From assembly GCA_026400815.1 (NCBI GenBank), contig JAPLOI010000003.1:28613-92612 (forward strand): DNA of 64,000 bases. Direction: 5' to 3'. Shown piece after piece: positions 52,238 through 61,565 of the stretch. A model generated the notes under the pieces. The model saw nothing but the letters and a program-made list of their open reading frames with translations, did not search any database and had not been told where the DNA came from. A program made the translations under genes and the position numbers. The first letter of the stretch is position 1, and each line of letters starts with the position of its first letter. The stretch is from Alphaproteobacteria bacterium (GTDB lineage: Bacteria; Pseudomonadota; Alphaproteobacteria; Acetobacterales; Acetobacteraceae).

Positions 52238-53196
52238 CACTCGGCCGCCATCTTGGAGAGCGCCACGCGCGCCGCCAGCAGCGCCTCGGCCTGGCCGCGC
52301 CACGCCACCATCTCCGCCGCAGCCCCGGGATCAAGCCCGTCCAGCGCCGCGACGCTTCCGGCGAGATCGCCCGCCGCCAGCTTCTCACCCGCCAGCCCCA
52401 GCCTGGTGGCGGCCGGGCTGCCCAGCAGCACCGTCTCACCTTCCTTCACCGTCACCAGCGCGCGCACGCGCTGCCACACCCGCTCGCCGATCCCCGCCTC
52501 GTCCCCGCTGGTGCGGCTGGCATCGCGCGCCCGCTGCGCCGCGCCGGGGAAGGCAAGCCGCAGGCCCGCCTCGCTGGGCGGCGGGGTCGCGGCGAAGCGG
52601 GCCAATGCCGGCGGTGCGCCCGGGATCTCGCCCAGCGCCCGCCCGGCCTCCAACGCCGCCATCGCCGCCTGCAGCCGTGCGATCCGTGCCAACCGCGCCG
52701 CCGAGGCCTGCTGTGCCTGGGTCGCCGCCTGTTCCGCCTGCGCCAGCCGCCGGTCCAGTGCCGCCATCCGGTCCGCCAGCCCGGGATCGGGGACCGGCTG
52801 TGCCGCCGGCGCCGGGCGCTGCTCCAACGCGGCAACCCGGCCTTCCAGCTGCCGCAAATCCATTGCCGGCACCGAAGCCGCCGGCCGCTGCTCCAACTGC
52901 GCCAGGCGCTGCTGCAGCGTGCGCAACTGCTCGCGCAGCGCCGCCACATCGGCCGCCGGCACCATGGCGGCCTCGGTTTCCCGCTGCTGCTGCCACACCA
53001 CGGCCAGCCCCGTCACCAGCAAGGCCACCGCCAGCGCCGTCAGCACCGCCCCGGCCCCGCCGCGCGAAAGCGAAGGCGCTGCCGCATCGCGCCGCGGCGG
53101 CGGCACCGGGGCCGGCTTGGCCACCATGGGCGCAGCGTCAGGTGCCGCAGGCGCGTCACCGGTCGGGGTTGGCTTGGGGGAGGCGGGGTCACTCAT
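52237..53196 (-). CDS. Mitofilin-like inner-membrane coiled-coil protein
   Basis: 319 residues from ATG 53196, overlapping the hemD stop (ATGA). A Pro-rich cytoplasmic N-terminus is followed by one membrane helix (GAGAVLTALAVALLVTGLAVV). Then comes a long Gln/Arg/Leu coiled coil (ALREQLRTLQQRLAQLEQRP) and a C-terminal domain with RVRALVTVKEGETVLLGSPAA. This matches the alphaproteobacterial mitofilin/COG4223 protein, encoded between hemD and hemY and proposed to be the ancestor of mitochondrial Mic60. Likely shapes intracytoplasmic or inner membranes. Confidence 0.87.
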   Translation of the reverse strand: MSDPASPKPTPTGDAPAAPDAAPMVAKPAPVPPPRRDAAAPSLSRGGAGAVLTALAVALLVTGLAVVWQQQRETEAAMVPAADVAALREQLRTLQQRLAQLEQRPAASVPAMDLRQLEGRVAALEQRPAPAAQPVPDPGLADRMAALDRRLAQAEQAATQAQQASAARLARIARLQAAMAALEAGRALGEIPGAPPALARFAATPPPSEAGLRLAFPGAAQRARDASRTSGDEAGIGERVWQRVRALVTVKEGETVLLGSPAATRLGLAGEKLAAGDLAGSVAALDGLDPGAAAEMVAWRGQAEALLAARVALSKMAAE

Positions 53197-53918
53197 TCCA
53201 TGGGATCCGCGAGCAGGGTCAGCAGCGCATCCTGGCTCGGCCGGTCGGCCACGCGCAGCCGGCGCCAGGGCAGGGGGGCCAGCGGTGCGGCGACCGCGGG
53301 CGAAAGAGCAAGGGCATCCACCGCGTTGAGGCATTCGGCCGGCAGGGCCGCAAGCAACAGCTTCGTGAAAGACTTGGCCGTCGCCGCCGAAAAGAACAGC
53401 GCCGCGGCCACCGCCTTGCGTGAAAGGGCGTCTCCCGCCGCCGCAGGCAGCGTATTTTGCGGCACCGCAGCATAAACCGTTCGCCGCACCACGGCAAACC
53501 CCGCTTCCCGCAACGACCGCGCCAGGGCCAGTCCCTCACCGCGCGCCGTGGGCAACAGCAACGCCCCGCCGGCGGGGCGGCAGCGCTCCCGCACAAGGGC
53601 GTCCAGCGCCTCCGCGTTCCGCCCCGCGCTCGTCACATCGGCGAACCCCGCCGCCCGCGCCCGCGCCGCCGTGGCATCACCAACCGCAAACAGTTTCACC
53701 GCATGAAACGTAGGCCCAAGCGCCGGCAGCGCATTGCCGCTGGTCACCAGCACCGCCTGCACCCGGGCGGGGTCAGGCAGCCGGGCGGGCAGGGCGGCGA
53801 TGGCCAGCACCGGCGCCAGGATCGGCGTGAAACCCAGCGCCGCCACGCGCGCCGCCGTCTCGTTCGCGCCCGCTTCCGGCCGCGTGATCAGCACGCCGCG
53901 CGGGCGTGGATCAGGCAA
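53193..53918 (-). CDS. hemD: Uroporphyrinogen-III synthase
   Basis: Closes hydroxymethylbilane to uroporphyrinogen III. Features: PRGVLITRPEAGANETAARVAALG at the N-terminus, VLVTSGNALPAL in the first lobe, VGDATAARARAAGFADV and ALFFSAATAKSF in the second. Sequence conservation in the family is low, but order and position in the operon are decisive. Start most likely TTG 53918, overlapping the hemC stop by 8 nt; GTG 53894 is an alternative. About 241 residues. Confidence 0.88.
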   Translation of the reverse strand: MPDPRPRGVLITRPEAGANETAARVAALGFTPILAPVLAIAALPARLPDPARVQAVLVTSGNALPALGPTFHAVKLFAVGDATAARARAAGFADVTSAGRNAEALDALVRERCRPAGGALLLPTARGEGLALARSLREAGFAVVRRTVYAAVPQNTLPAAAGDALSRKAVAAALFFSAATAKSFTKLLLAALPAECLNAVDALALSPAVAAPLAPLPWRRLRVADRPSQDALLTLLADPME

Positions 53919-54945
53919 GGATGTCCCGCGGCGTATCGGCCCGCAGGCTGGCACCCAGCTCCTGGCCCAGCCGTTCGGCATCGCCGCGCGCCCCGGTGAT
54001 CGCCCGGCGCAGCAGGAAGCTGCCATCTTCCCGCGCCACCAGCCCGGTCAAATGCAGCTGCCCATCCTCCAGCAGCCTGGCATACCCCCCGATCGGCGTG
54101 CGGCAGGAACCATCCAGCGCCGCCAACAACGCCCGCTCGGCGCGCGACACAGCGCGCGCGTCGGCATCCTCGATCCCCGCCAGCATGGCGCGCAATTCCA
54201 CGTCGTCGGCCCGCACCGTCACGCCCACGATGCCCTGGCACGCCGCCGGCAGCAGCAATTCCGGCCCCAGGATCGCCGCCGCCTCGCCATCCAGCCCCAG
54301 CCGCTTCATCCCGGCCAGCGCCAGCAGCGTGGCGCCGAAATCCCCGTTGCGCACCCGCTCGATCCTTGTGGCCACATTGCCGCGGATCGTCGCGAATCGC
54401 AGGTCCGGCCGCAGGTGCAAAAGCTGCGCCTGCCGCCGCAGGGAGGAGGAGCCAACCAGCACCCCCTGCGGCAGCGACGCCAACGGGTCCTGCGGGTCCA
54501 CCGCCGTGCCCGCGGGCAGGATCAACGCCTCGCGCGCATCCTCGCGCACCAGCGTGCCGGCCAGCACGATCCCGGGCGGCAAATCCGTCTCCAGATCCTT
54601 CAGCGAATGCACCGCGAAATCCACCCGCCGATCCAGCAGCGCCTCGTGAATCTCCTTGGCGAACAACCCCTTGCCGCCCAGATCCGCCAGCCGCGTGCCG
54701 GCCGCCTGCGTCGCATCCCCGGTGGTGCGGATCGCATGTTCCTCGAACACGTCCATCGCCCGCAGCACCGGGCAGAACGTGGTCAGCCGCTGCAGGAAAT
54801 ACCGCGTCTGCCACAGCGCCAGCGGCGAGCCGCGCGTGCCCACCCGCAACGGCAACGTCCGCGCATGCGGCGGCGCCTTGGCGCGGCCCATGCGTTGGTC
54901 AGCGGCGCCGGGATGGCCAGAAGGGGAGGGGGGTGCGGCGGGCAT
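53911..54945 (-). CDS. hemC: Hydroxymethylbilane synthase (porphobilinogen deaminase)
   Basis: Assembles four porphobilinogens into hydroxymethylbilane; 344 residues. LPLRVGTRGSPLALWQTR is the usual start of the fold, then GKGLFAKEIHEALLDRRVDFAVHSLKDL, GSSSLRRQAQLLHLRPDL (Arg-rich substrate loop), and the dipyrromethane-cofactor Cys in LDGSCRTPIGG near residue 280. AGGACA precedes ATG 54945; ATG 54891 is an alternative. First gene of the hem operon and divergent from tsaD, 43 bp apart, the classic alphaproteobacterial arrangement. Confidence 0.95.
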   Translation of the reverse strand: MPAAPPSPSGHPGAADQRMGRAKAPPHARTLPLRVGTRGSPLALWQTRYFLQRLTTFCPVLRAMDVFEEHAIRTTGDATQAAGTRLADLGGKGLFAKEIHEALLDRRVDFAVHSLKDLETDLPPGIVLAGTLVREDAREALILPAGTAVDPQDPLASLPQGVLVGSSSLRRQAQLLHLRPDLRFATIRGNVATRIERVRNGDFGATLLALAGMKRLGLDGEAAAILGPELLLPAACQGIVGVTVRADDVELRAMLAGIEDADARAVSRAERALLAALDGSCRTPIGGYARLLEDGQLHLTGLVAREDGSFLLRRAITGARGDAERLGQELGASLRADTPRDILA

Positions 54946-54988
54946 CGTGGTGTCCTATTACCCGCCAACCGTAAAGTGAAGGCAAAGG

Positions 54989-56065
54989 ATGCAACCGGAC
55001 CGCATGGCCGCCCCGCTTGGTCCCGTCTTAGGGATCGAAACCTCCTGCGACGAAACCGCCGCCGCGGTCCTCGCGCCAGACGGCACCGTGCTGGCCGAAG
55101 CTGTCCTCAGCCAGCAAGACCACACCCAGTTTGGCGGCGTGGTGCCGGAGATCGCCGCCCGCGCCCATCTCGCCCACCTCCCCGCTTTGGTCGCGGATGT
55201 CCTGGCGCGGGCCAACACCGCCCCGGCCAGCCTCGCCGCCATCGCCGCCAGCGCCGGCCCCGGCCTGATCGGCGGCCTCATCGTCGGCAGCGGCTTCGCC
55301 AAGGGCATGGCGCTGGCCCACAACCTGCCCTACCTCGCCATCAACCACCTCGAAGCCCACGCCCTCTCGCCGCGCCTGCCCGCGCTGGGCGGCCTGGACT
55401 TCCCCTACCTCCTCCTCCTCGTCTCCGGCGGCCACTGCCAATGCGTCGCCGTCGAAGGCCCCGGGCGCCACCGCCGCCTCGGCACCACCATCGACGATGC
55501 GGTGGGCGAGGCCTTCGACAAGGTCGGCAAACTCCTCGGCCTCGGCTGGCCCGGCGGCCCCGCCGTGGAAAAACTGGCCAAGCAAGGCAACCCCACCCGC
55601 TTCCCCTTCCCCCGCCCGTTGAAGGGTCGCGAAGGCTGCGACTTCTCCTTCTCCGGCCTCAAGACCGCCGTCGCCCACGCCGTCGCCGCCTACCCCCCGG
55701 GCGCCCTGCCGGTGAAGGAGGCCGCCGACCTCGCGGCCAGCTTCCAGGCCGCCGTGGCGGATGTGATGGCCGACCGCGCCCGCCACGCCATGGCGATCTT
55801 CCGCCGCACCCACCCCGCCACCGCGCTGGTCGTCGCCGGCGGCGTGGCCGCCAACGCCACCCTGCGCCAGGCCCTCACCACGGAGGCCACCCGCGCCGGC
55901 TTCCGCTTCGTCGCCCCGCCCCTGCGCCTGTGCACCGACAACGCCGTCATGGTCGCCTGGGCCGCGCTCGAACGCCTGCGCCAGGGCTGGACCGACGGGC
56001 TGAACCACGCCCCCCGCCCGCGCTGGCCGCTCGACAGCGCCGACATGAAGCCGGAGGCAGCTTGA
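54989..56065 (+). CDS. tsaD: tRNA N6-adenosine threonylcarbamoyltransferase TsaD
   Basis: Catalytic subunit of t6A synthesis. 358 residues: [14 protein letters not shown] (ASKHA phosphate loop), [26 protein letters not shown] near residue 120 (metal-binding HxxxH), [13 protein letters not shown] and [16 protein letters not shown]. Start ATG 54989 with GAAGG upstream; ATG 55004 is possible. Ends in a TTGA overlap with rlmJ. Confidence 0.95.
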   Translation: MQPDRMAAPLGPVLGIETSCDETAAAVLAPDGTVLAEAVLSQQDHTQFGGVVPEIAARAHLAHLPALVADVLARANTAPASLAAIAASAGPGLIGGLIVGSGFAKGMALAHNLPYLAINHLEAHALSPRLPALGGLDFPYLLLLVSGGHCQCVAVEGPGRHRRLGTTIDDAVGEAFDKVGKLLGLGWPGGPAVEKLAKQGNPTRFPFPRPLKGREGCDFSFSGLKTAVAHAVAAYPPGALPVKEAADLAASFQAAVADVMADRARHAMAIFRRTHPATALVVAGGVAANATLRQALTTEATRAGFRFVAPPLRLCTDNAVMVAWAALERLRQGWTDGLNHAPRPRWPLDSADMKPEAA

Positions 56066-56886
56066 ACTACCGCCACGCCTTCCACGCCGGCAATCACGGC
56101 GACTGCCTCAAGCACGCCCTGCTCGTCTGGCTGCTCGCCGCGATGCAGCACAAGCCGGCCCCGCTCTTCGTGCTCGATACCCATGCCGGGATCGGCCAGT
56201 ACGACCTCGCCGCCACTCCGGCCACCCGCACCGGCGAAGCTCAACGCGGCATCCTCCGCCTGCTGCGCAATCCACCGGCCGCGCTCGCCACCTACGTCGC
56301 CCTGGTCAACCAACTCGGCCTCTACCCCGGCTCCCCCGCCCTCATCCGCGCCCTGCTTCGCCCGCAAGACCGCCTGGCCGCCTGCGAACTCCACCCCGAA
56401 GACCACGCCACCCTGCGCCGCCTCTTCGCCCGCGACCCGCAAGTGGCCGTCCACCACCGCTCCGCCTGGGAAGCCCTCGGCGCCCTCCTCCCCCCCACCA
56501 CCGGCGAGAAGCGTGCCCTCGTCCTCATCGACCCGCCCTATGAGGCGGAGGACGAGTTCACCCAACTCGCCACCGCGCTCGCCACCGCCAACCGCCGCAT
56601 GAAGGGCGCCGTCCTCGCCGCCTGGTATCCCATCAAGCACCGCGCGCCCCTCCGCGCCCTGCACGCCACCCTCCAGGCCGCCGGCCTGCGCGACATCGTC
56701 ACCGCCGAACTCCATTTGCGCGCCCCGCTGGACCCCACCCGCCTCAACGGCAGCGGCCTCCTCGTGGTGAATCCCCCCTACGGCTTCGAACAGGCCGCCC
56801 CGCCCATCCTGGAAGCCCTTCTCGCCCGCCTCTCCGACAACGAACCAGGCGCCGGCACCGCCTTCGCAAGGATCGCCGATGAGTAG
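56062..56886 (+). CDS. rlmJ: 23S rRNA (adenine2030-N6)-methyltransferase RlmJ
   Basis: SAM-dependent methyltransferase, 274 residues. The conserved start [20 protein letters not shown] places the initiator at TTG 56062, which overlaps the tsaD stop and has GGAGG upstream. SAM-binding [13 protein letters not shown] and catalytic DPPYE near residue 156 are clear; NPPYGFE ends the protein. The frame is open for more than 2 kb upstream, but that part is shadow of hemC and tsaD. Confidence 0.92.
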   Translation: MNYRHAFHAGNHGDCLKHALLVWLLAAMQHKPAPLFVLDTHAGIGQYDLAATPATRTGEAQRGILRLLRNPPAALATYVALVNQLGLYPGSPALIRALLRPQDRLAACELHPEDHATLRRLFARDPQVAVHHRSAWEALGALLPPTTGEKRALVLIDPPYEAEDEFTQLATALATANRRMKGAVLAAWYPIKHRAPLRALHATLQAAGLRDIVTAELHLRAPLDPTRLNGSGLLVVNPPYGFEQAAPPILEALLARLSDNEPGAGTAFARIADE

Positions 56887-57838
56887 CATCCAGGTCATCG
56901 GCGCCGGCGCCTGGGGCACCGCCCTCGCACTCCAGGCCGTCCGCGCCGGCGCGAAGGTCCGCCTCTGGGCCCGCGACCCCGCCCGCGCCGAAGCCATCGC
57001 CCGCACCCGCGAGAACCCCCACCTCCCCGGCGTCACCCTGCCGGAGGCGCTGCACATCTCCCACCGCTGGGAACAAGCCGACCTCCTCCTCCTCGCCACC
57101 CCCACCCAGGCCCTGCGCGCCCTCGCCCCCGATCTCCCCCCCGGCCTCCTCGTCGCCGGCTGCAAGGGCGTGGAGCAAGGCACGCACCGCCTGCCGCTCG
57201 AAATCCTGGCCGACCTCCACCCCACCCGCCCCGCCTGCGTCCTCACCGGCCCCAACTTCGCCGCCGAGATCGCAAGCGGCCTCCCCGCCGCCGCCGTCAT
57301 CGCCGGCACGAATGCGCAGGCCCGCGCCCAGGCCGTCGCCCTCCTCGCCACCCCGCAATTCCGCCTCTACGGCAACGACGACCCCGTCGGCGCCCAGGTC
57401 GGCGGTGCCGCCAAGAACGTCGTCGCCATCGCCGCCGGGGCCGTCATCGGCGCCGGCCTGGGCGAGAACGCCCGCGCCGCCCTCGTCACCCGCGGCCTCG
57501 CCGAACTCGCCCGCCTCGCCACCGCGCTGGGCGGCCGGTCAGAGACCGTCGCCGGCCTCTCCGGCCTCGGCGACCTCCTGCTCACCTGCACCGGCCCCGG
57601 CAGCCGCAACTTCTCCTTCGGCCTCGCCCTGGGGCGGGGCCAGACCGTCGCCGAGATCCTCGCCGCCCGCAGCAGTGTCACCGAGGGCGTCGCCACCGCC
57701 CCCGCCCTGGTGGCCCGCGCCCGCGCAGCCGGCGTGGAGCTCCCGATCGCCGAAGCCGTCGCCGCCGTGGTGGAAGGCCGTGCCTCCGTCACCCAGGCCA
57801 TGCAGGCGCTGCTCGCGCGGCCATTGCGGAACGAGTAA
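56879..57838 (+). CDS. gpsA: NAD(P)H-dependent glycerol-3-phosphate dehydrogenase
   Basis: Makes sn-glycerol-3-phosphate for phospholipid synthesis. 319 residues: [15 protein letters not shown] dinucleotide loop, LTGPNFAAEIASGLPAA, GGAAKNVVAIAAGAVIGAGLG with the catalytic Lys, and LSGLGDLLLTCTGPGSRNFSFG. Overlaps rlmJ by 8 nt. In many alphaproteobacteria tsaD and gpsA are adjacent; here rlmJ is inserted between them. Followed by the double-hairpin element. Confidence 0.95.
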   Translation: MSSIQVIGAGAWGTALALQAVRAGAKVRLWARDPARAEAIARTRENPHLPGVTLPEALHISHRWEQADLLLLATPTQALRALAPDLPPGLLVAGCKGVEQGTHRLPLEILADLHPTRPACVLTGPNFAAEIASGLPAAAVIAGTNAQARAQAVALLATPQFRLYGNDDPVGAQVGGAAKNVVAIAAGAVIGAGLGENARAALVTRGLAELARLATALGGRSETVAGLSGLGDLLLTCTGPGSRNFSFGLALGRGQTVAEILAARSSVTEGVATAPALVARARAAGVELPIAEAVAAVVEGRASVTQAMQALLARPLRNE

Positions 57839-57843
57839 GCGCC

Positions 57844-57981
57844 TTCTTTTTCTGAAGAAAAAGAAGCAAAAAGACTTTTCCCGTTTGCGCGGTCGAGCAC
57901 CCCATTTCTCTCCCACACACCCCGAGGCCCCAACACTGCAAATGAATAAAAATTTTTTGGTTCTTTTTTTCAAAAAAGAAC
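57844..57981 (+). repeat. A/T-rich double-hairpin intergenic element, copy 3
   Basis: Left hairpin TTCTTTTTCTGAAGAAAAAG then caaaaagact and CCGTTTGCGC (57881-57890). A ~60-bp core is followed by tgcaaatgaataaaaattttttg and the right hairpin GTTCTTTTTTTC...GAAC (57960-57981). The right inner arm has decayed from GCGCAAACGG. It lies between the codirectional genes gpsA and murJ and likely separates their transcripts. Confidence 0.78.
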
Positions 57982-58024
57982 GCACTTGCTTGTCTTCCTC
58001 CCGCCCCCGCCCTCAGCCACCAGG

Positions 58025-59575
58025 ATGCTGCGCGGCATCCTCACCCTCGGCGGCTGGACCATGGCCAGCCGCGTCCTCGGCTTCCTCCGGGATATCCTGA
58101 TCGCCGCCCTGGCCGGCGCAGGCCCGGTGGCGGACGCATTCTTCGTCGCCAACCGCCTGCCCAACCTGTTCCGCCGCCTCTTCGGCGAGGGCGCCTTCAA
58201 CGCCGCCTTCGTCCCCGCCTTCGCCGGCCTGCTCCAGCGCGAGGGCGCCGACAGCGCCAAAACCTTCGCCCAGGAAACCATCGCGGTCATGGCCTTCTGG
58301 CTCCTGGCCCTGACGCTCCTGTGCATGGTGGCGATGCCCGCGATCATGCTCGGCTTCGCCCCGGGCTTCGCCGACGAGCCGGAAAAGTTCACCCTCACGG
58401 TGGAACTCGCCCGCATCGCCTTCCCCTACATGCCGCTGATCTGCCTCACCGCCCTGCTCTCCGGCATCCTCAACGGGCTCGACCGCTTCGCCGCCGCCGC
58501 CGCCGCCCCGGTGCTGTACAACCTCGTCTCGATCGCCTGCATGCTCTGGCTGGTGCCCTTCGTCCCCAGCGTCGGCCACGCGCTCGCCTGGGGCGTCAGC
58601 GCCTCCGGCGTCGTCCAGCTCGCCCTGCTCTATGTCGCCGTCCGCCGCGCCGGCATGCGTCTGTACCTGCCCCGCCCGCGCCTCACGCCGCGCATCCGCG
58701 CCCTGCTGCGCAAGATGGGCCCCGGCGTGCTCGGCGCAGGGATCACCCAGGTGAACATGTCGGTAGACGTGATCATCGCCACCCTGCTCCCCGCCGGCAC
58801 CGCCGCGATCCTCTATTATGCCGATCGCGTGGCCCAGCTCCCCCTCGGCGTTATCGGCGTCGCCGTCGGCACCGCCCTCCTCCCCCGCCTCTCCCGCGCC
58901 GTCGCCGCCGCCGAGCAGGGCGGGGATCAGGCCGCCCCCAACGCCACCCTCAACCAGGCCATCAGCTACGCCCTCGTCCTCACCCTGCCGGCCGCCATCG
59001 CGCTGATCGCCGTCGGCGCCCCCATCATCGACGTGCTGTTCCGCCGCGGCGCCTTCACGGCGGAAACCGTCATCCCCACCGCCCAGGCCCTGGCCGCCTA
59101 CGCCGCCGGCCTGCCCGCCTTCGTGCTGCTGAAAATCCTCGCCCCCGCCTTCTTCGCCCGTGGCGACACCTCAACCCCCGTCCGCGTCGGCCTCTGGTGC
59201 ATCGCGCTGAACCTCGCCCTCAACGTCGTCCTCATGGCGCCGATGCAGCACATGGGCCCGCCGCTCGCCTCCTCGCTCTCCAACTGGGCCAACGTCATCG
59301 CCCTGGCCGCGATCCTGCTGCGCCGCGGCCACATGGCCCTCACCCGGCCCCTGCTGCTCGATATCGCCCGCATGGCCGCCGCCGCCCTGCTGATGGCTGC
59401 CGTGCTTTGGGCCCTGCAACGCCACGCCTACGCCCCCTTCGCGGCCGACCCCACCCTGCGCTGGCTGGGCCTCGCGCTCCTCGTCGGCGGCGGCATGGCC
59501 ACCTACGCCGCCGCCGCCACCGCCCTCGGCATCCTCAACCCCCGAGCCCTCCTCACCCGCATCCGCCGGACCTGA
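58025..59575 (+). CDS. murJ: Lipid II flippase MurJ
   Basis: MOP-superfamily flippase moving lipid II across the inner membrane, 516 residues with about 14 helices. Family start MLRGILTLGGWTMASRVLGFLRDILIA, then GPVADAFFVANRLPNLFRRLFGEGAFNAAFVPAF (in pieces) with the Arg residues of the central cavity. Start is ATG 58025; the ATG at 57986 lies within the repeat element's flank. Followed by a CACAGAG inverted repeat and trpS, an order seen in related genomes. Confidence 0.94.
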   Translation: MLRGILTLGGWTMASRVLGFLRDILIAALAGAGPVADAFFVANRLPNLFRRLFGEGAFNAAFVPAFAGLLQREGADSAKTFAQETIAVMAFWLLALTLLCMVAMPAIMLGFAPGFADEPEKFTLTVELARIAFPYMPLICLTALLSGILNGLDRFAAAAAAPVLYNLVSIACMLWLVPFVPSVGHALAWGVSASGVVQLALLYVAVRRAGMRLYLPRPRLTPRIRALLRKMGPGVLGAGITQVNMSVDVIIATLLPAGTAAILYYADRVAQLPLGVIGVAVGTALLPRLSRAVAAAEQGGDQAAPNATLNQAISYALVLTLPAAIALIAVGAPIIDVLFRRGAFTAETVIPTAQALAAYAAGLPAFVLLKILAPAFFARGDTSTPVRVGLWCIALNLALNVVLMAPMQHMGPPLASSLSNWANVIALAAILLRRGHMALTRPLLLDIARMAAAALLMAAVLWALQRHAYAPFAADPTLRWLGLALLVGGGMATYAAAATALGILNPRALLTRIRRT

Positions 59576-59583
59576 CCGTCCCT

Positions 59584-59677
59584 AAGCGAAGCGGTCACAG
59601 AGAACACAGAGGGTGCACTCCACGAGGCATCTCTGTGCCCTCCGTGCCGCTCTGTGTCCTCTGTGACCCCTTCGCTT
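59584..59677 (+). repeat. CACAGAG-type inverted repeat, 28-bp arms
   Basis: 59584-59611 (aagcgaagcggtcacagaga...) and 59650-59677 are inverted repeats with two mismatches in 28, separated by 38 bp. On RNA this is a very stable stem. The next ~125 bp before trpS hold nothing else recognisable apart from a likely Shine-Dalgarno (AGGA). Confidence 0.85.
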
Positions 59678-59803
59678 TGCAGCCTCTCAAGCGCCCCTTC
59701 GTTCGTTCGCTCTTCCCCCCGGCACAGCGCGAAGCCCCCAAAGGATTGACGAACCCCCCGCCACACCGGAAAAACCCCGCCTCCCTCACAGGATACCGTC
59801 CCC

Positions 59804-60802
59804 ATGCAGCGCATCTTCTCGGGCATCCAGCCCTCCGGCATCCCCACGCTCGGCAACTACCTGGGCGCGATGCGGAACTGGGTGAAGCTGCAGGACGAGT
59901 ACGACTGCCTCTATTGCGTCGTCGATCTCCACGCCATCACCGTCTGGCAGGATCCCCGCGAACTCGCCAACCAAACCCGCGAGATGGCCGCCTCCCTGCT
60001 GGCCTGCGGCATCGACCCCGCCCGCTCCATCCTCTTCCACCAATCCTCGGTGCACGCCCATCTGCGCCTGGCCTGGATATTCAACTGCGTCGCCCGCATG
60101 GGCTGGCTCAACCGCATGACCCAGTTCAAGGAAAAGGCGGGCAAAGACCGGGAGAACGTCTCCACCGGCCTGTTCACCTACCCGAACCTCATGGCCGCCG
60201 ACATCCTGGTGTACCACGCCACCCGCGTGCCGGTCGGCGACGACCAGCGCCAGCACCTCGAACTCGCCAACGACATCGCCCAGAAGTTCAACCACGATTA
60301 CGGCGTCGATTTCTTCCCCAACATCGAACCCATGATCATGGGCCCCGCCGCCCGCGTCATGAGCCTGCGCGACGGCACCAAGAAGATGAGCAAGTCCGAC
60401 GCCTCGGACATGTCCCGCATCAACCTCACCGACACCGCCGAGCAGATCGCCGACAAGGTCCGCCGCGCCAAGACCGACCCGGAACCCCTGCCCAGCGAAG
60501 CCGCCGGCCTGGAAAACCGCCCGGAAGCCCGCAACCTCATCGGCATCTACGCGGCGCTGACGGATACCGATCACCAGGGCGTCCTCGCCGACCACGGCGG
60601 CAAAGGCTTCTCTGCCTTCAAGCAGGACCTCACCGCCCTGCTGGTCGATAAGCTCTCCCCCATCGCCGCCGAAACCAGCCGCCTTCTCGGCGACCCCGCC
60701 ACGCTCGATGCCATCCTCCGCGAAGGCTCCCGCAAGGCCGAAGCCCTGGCGCTCCCCATCGTCGAGGAAGCCGAAAAGCTGGTGGGCTTCCTCAAGTCCT
60801 GA
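59804..60802 (+). CDS. trpS: Tryptophanyl-tRNA synthetase
   Basis: Class I synthetase for tRNA-Trp, 332 residues. [18 protein letters not shown] holds the HIGH-equivalent (TLGN), [31 protein letters not shown] is the Trp-binding region, and [10 protein letters not shown] near residue 194 the KMSKS loop. C-terminal anticodon-binding helices end [16 protein letters not shown] lies upstream of the ATG. Confidence 0.95.
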   Translation: MQRIFSGIQPSGIPTLGNYLGAMRNWVKLQDEYDCLYCVVDLHAITVWQDPRELANQTREMAASLLACGIDPARSILFHQSSVHAHLRLAWIFNCVARMGWLNRMTQFKEKAGKDRENVSTGLFTYPNLMAADILVYHATRVPVGDDQRQHLELANDIAQKFNHDYGVDFFPNIEPMIMGPAARVMSLRDGTKKMSKSDASDMSRINLTDTAEQIADKVRRAKTDPEPLPSEAAGLENRPEARNLIGIYAALTDTDHQGVLADHGGKGFSAFKQDLTALLVDKLSPIAAETSRLLGDPATLDAILREGSRKAEALALPIVEEAEKLVGFLKS

Positions 60803-60865
60803 GCCCACCCGTAGCCCGCGCCTAGGCGCGGGTTCACTGCCTTCCAAGCAAGCAAGGAAGACTCA

Positions 60866-60938
60866 ACACAGAGGACACGGAGAGCCACGGAGCGCACGGA
60901 GGATGCCTCGTCTCCGTGACCTCCGTGGTTCTCTGTGC
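60866..60938 (+). repeat. CACAGAG-type inverted repeat, second copy
   Basis: cacagaggacacggagagccacggag and ctccgtgacctccgtggttctctgtg (in parts) form an imperfect inverted repeat around gcgcacggaggatgcctcg. Same word family as 59584-59677. Lies 60 bp after the trpS stop. Confidence 0.75.
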
Positions 60939-60963
60939 GATCCGCGCAGTAACTATCCCCAGC

Positions 60964-61010
60964 CCAAACGGATAAAGTCTTTTTGCTTCTTTTTCTTCAG
61001 AAAAAGAAAA
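60964..61010 (+). repeat. A/T-rich double-hairpin family, half copy
   Basis: caaacggataaagtcttttt then gcttctttttcttcagaaaaag: the outer right half of the element, including the GCAAACGG-like inner word and one hairpin. It ends 3 nt before the stop of the minus-strand TPR gene, so it should terminate that gene, and trpS from the other side. Confidence 0.75.
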
Positions 61011-61013
61011 CTC

Positions 61014-61439
61014 TTACTTCCCTTCCCCGATCGCCTTCTCCAGATCCTCCCGCTCCTCGCACCCTGCCGGGCACAGCACCACCAGCCGCGCCAGCAGCGC
61101 CCGCGCCTTCTCCATCTCCCCGGTCTTCACATAGAGTTCCCCGAGATACTCATGCGCCCCGAGATGATCGGGATCGAGCGCCAGCGCCCGCATGTAGTTC
61201 TCCAGCGCGCTGGCGAAGTCCCCGGCATTGCGTTGGCTGAACGCCAGCAGGTTGAACACGTCGGCACTCGGCTCCAGCCGCGCCAGCCGCGCCAGCACGC
61301 CGATCGCGGCGTGCCAGCGCTTTTCCTTCACCAGCGCCCGGGCGGAGGCCAGCTCCGGCCCGGGCCGCGCCACGGTATCCACCGCGCCGGCCGTCCCGGC
61401 CAGCAGCATGCAGGCCAGTGTCATCGAGGCAAGCCGCAT
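61014..61439 (-). CDS. Small periplasmic TPR protein
   Basis: 141 residues from ATG 61439, which has AGGAGG 7 nt upstream. Signal peptide MRLASMTLACMLLAGTAGA. The Cys at position ~10 sits in TLACMLLAG, a poor lipobox, so secretion as a soluble protein is more likely. Two TPR-like units: ADVFNLLAFSQRNAGDFASALENYMRALALDPD and LGAHEYLGELYVKTGEMEKARALLARL (in pieces). A terminal CPAGCEE pair of Cys may form a disulfide. Function unknown. Confidence 0.84.
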   Translation of the reverse strand: MRLASMTLACMLLAGTAGAVDTVARPGPELASARALVKEKRWHAAIGVLARLARLEPSADVFNLLAFSQRNAGDFASALENYMRALALDPDHLGAHEYLGELYVKTGEMEKARALLARLVVLCPAGCEEREDLEKAIGEGK

Positions 61440-61539
61440 CGCATCCTCCTGGAAACCACGCGCCAGCCTGCCGCCGGCCCCGACCGGCACGCAAATGAAG
61501 TCCGCATGGCAGACATGCAGGAAAAAATCCTTCCATCCG

Positions 61540-61558
61540 ATCTAACATTGAGTTAGAT
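61540..61558 (+). promoter_or_regulatory. Dyad ATCTAAC-N5-GTTAGAT upstream of orphan gene
   Basis: Perfect 7-bp arms around ATTGA, 7 nt before ATG 61566, in a locally A/T-rich patch, with AGGA just behind. Position and size resemble the palindrome in front of the orphan gene at 11042. Confidence 0.55.
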
Positions 61559-61565
61559 ATCAGGA

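Noticed and set aside
53734..56061. A plus-strand open frame running for over 2 kb into rlmJ
   Set aside because: Only the last 825 nt match RlmJ. The rest is Arg/Pro-rich shadow of hemC and tsaD, both of which have clear motifs in their own frames.
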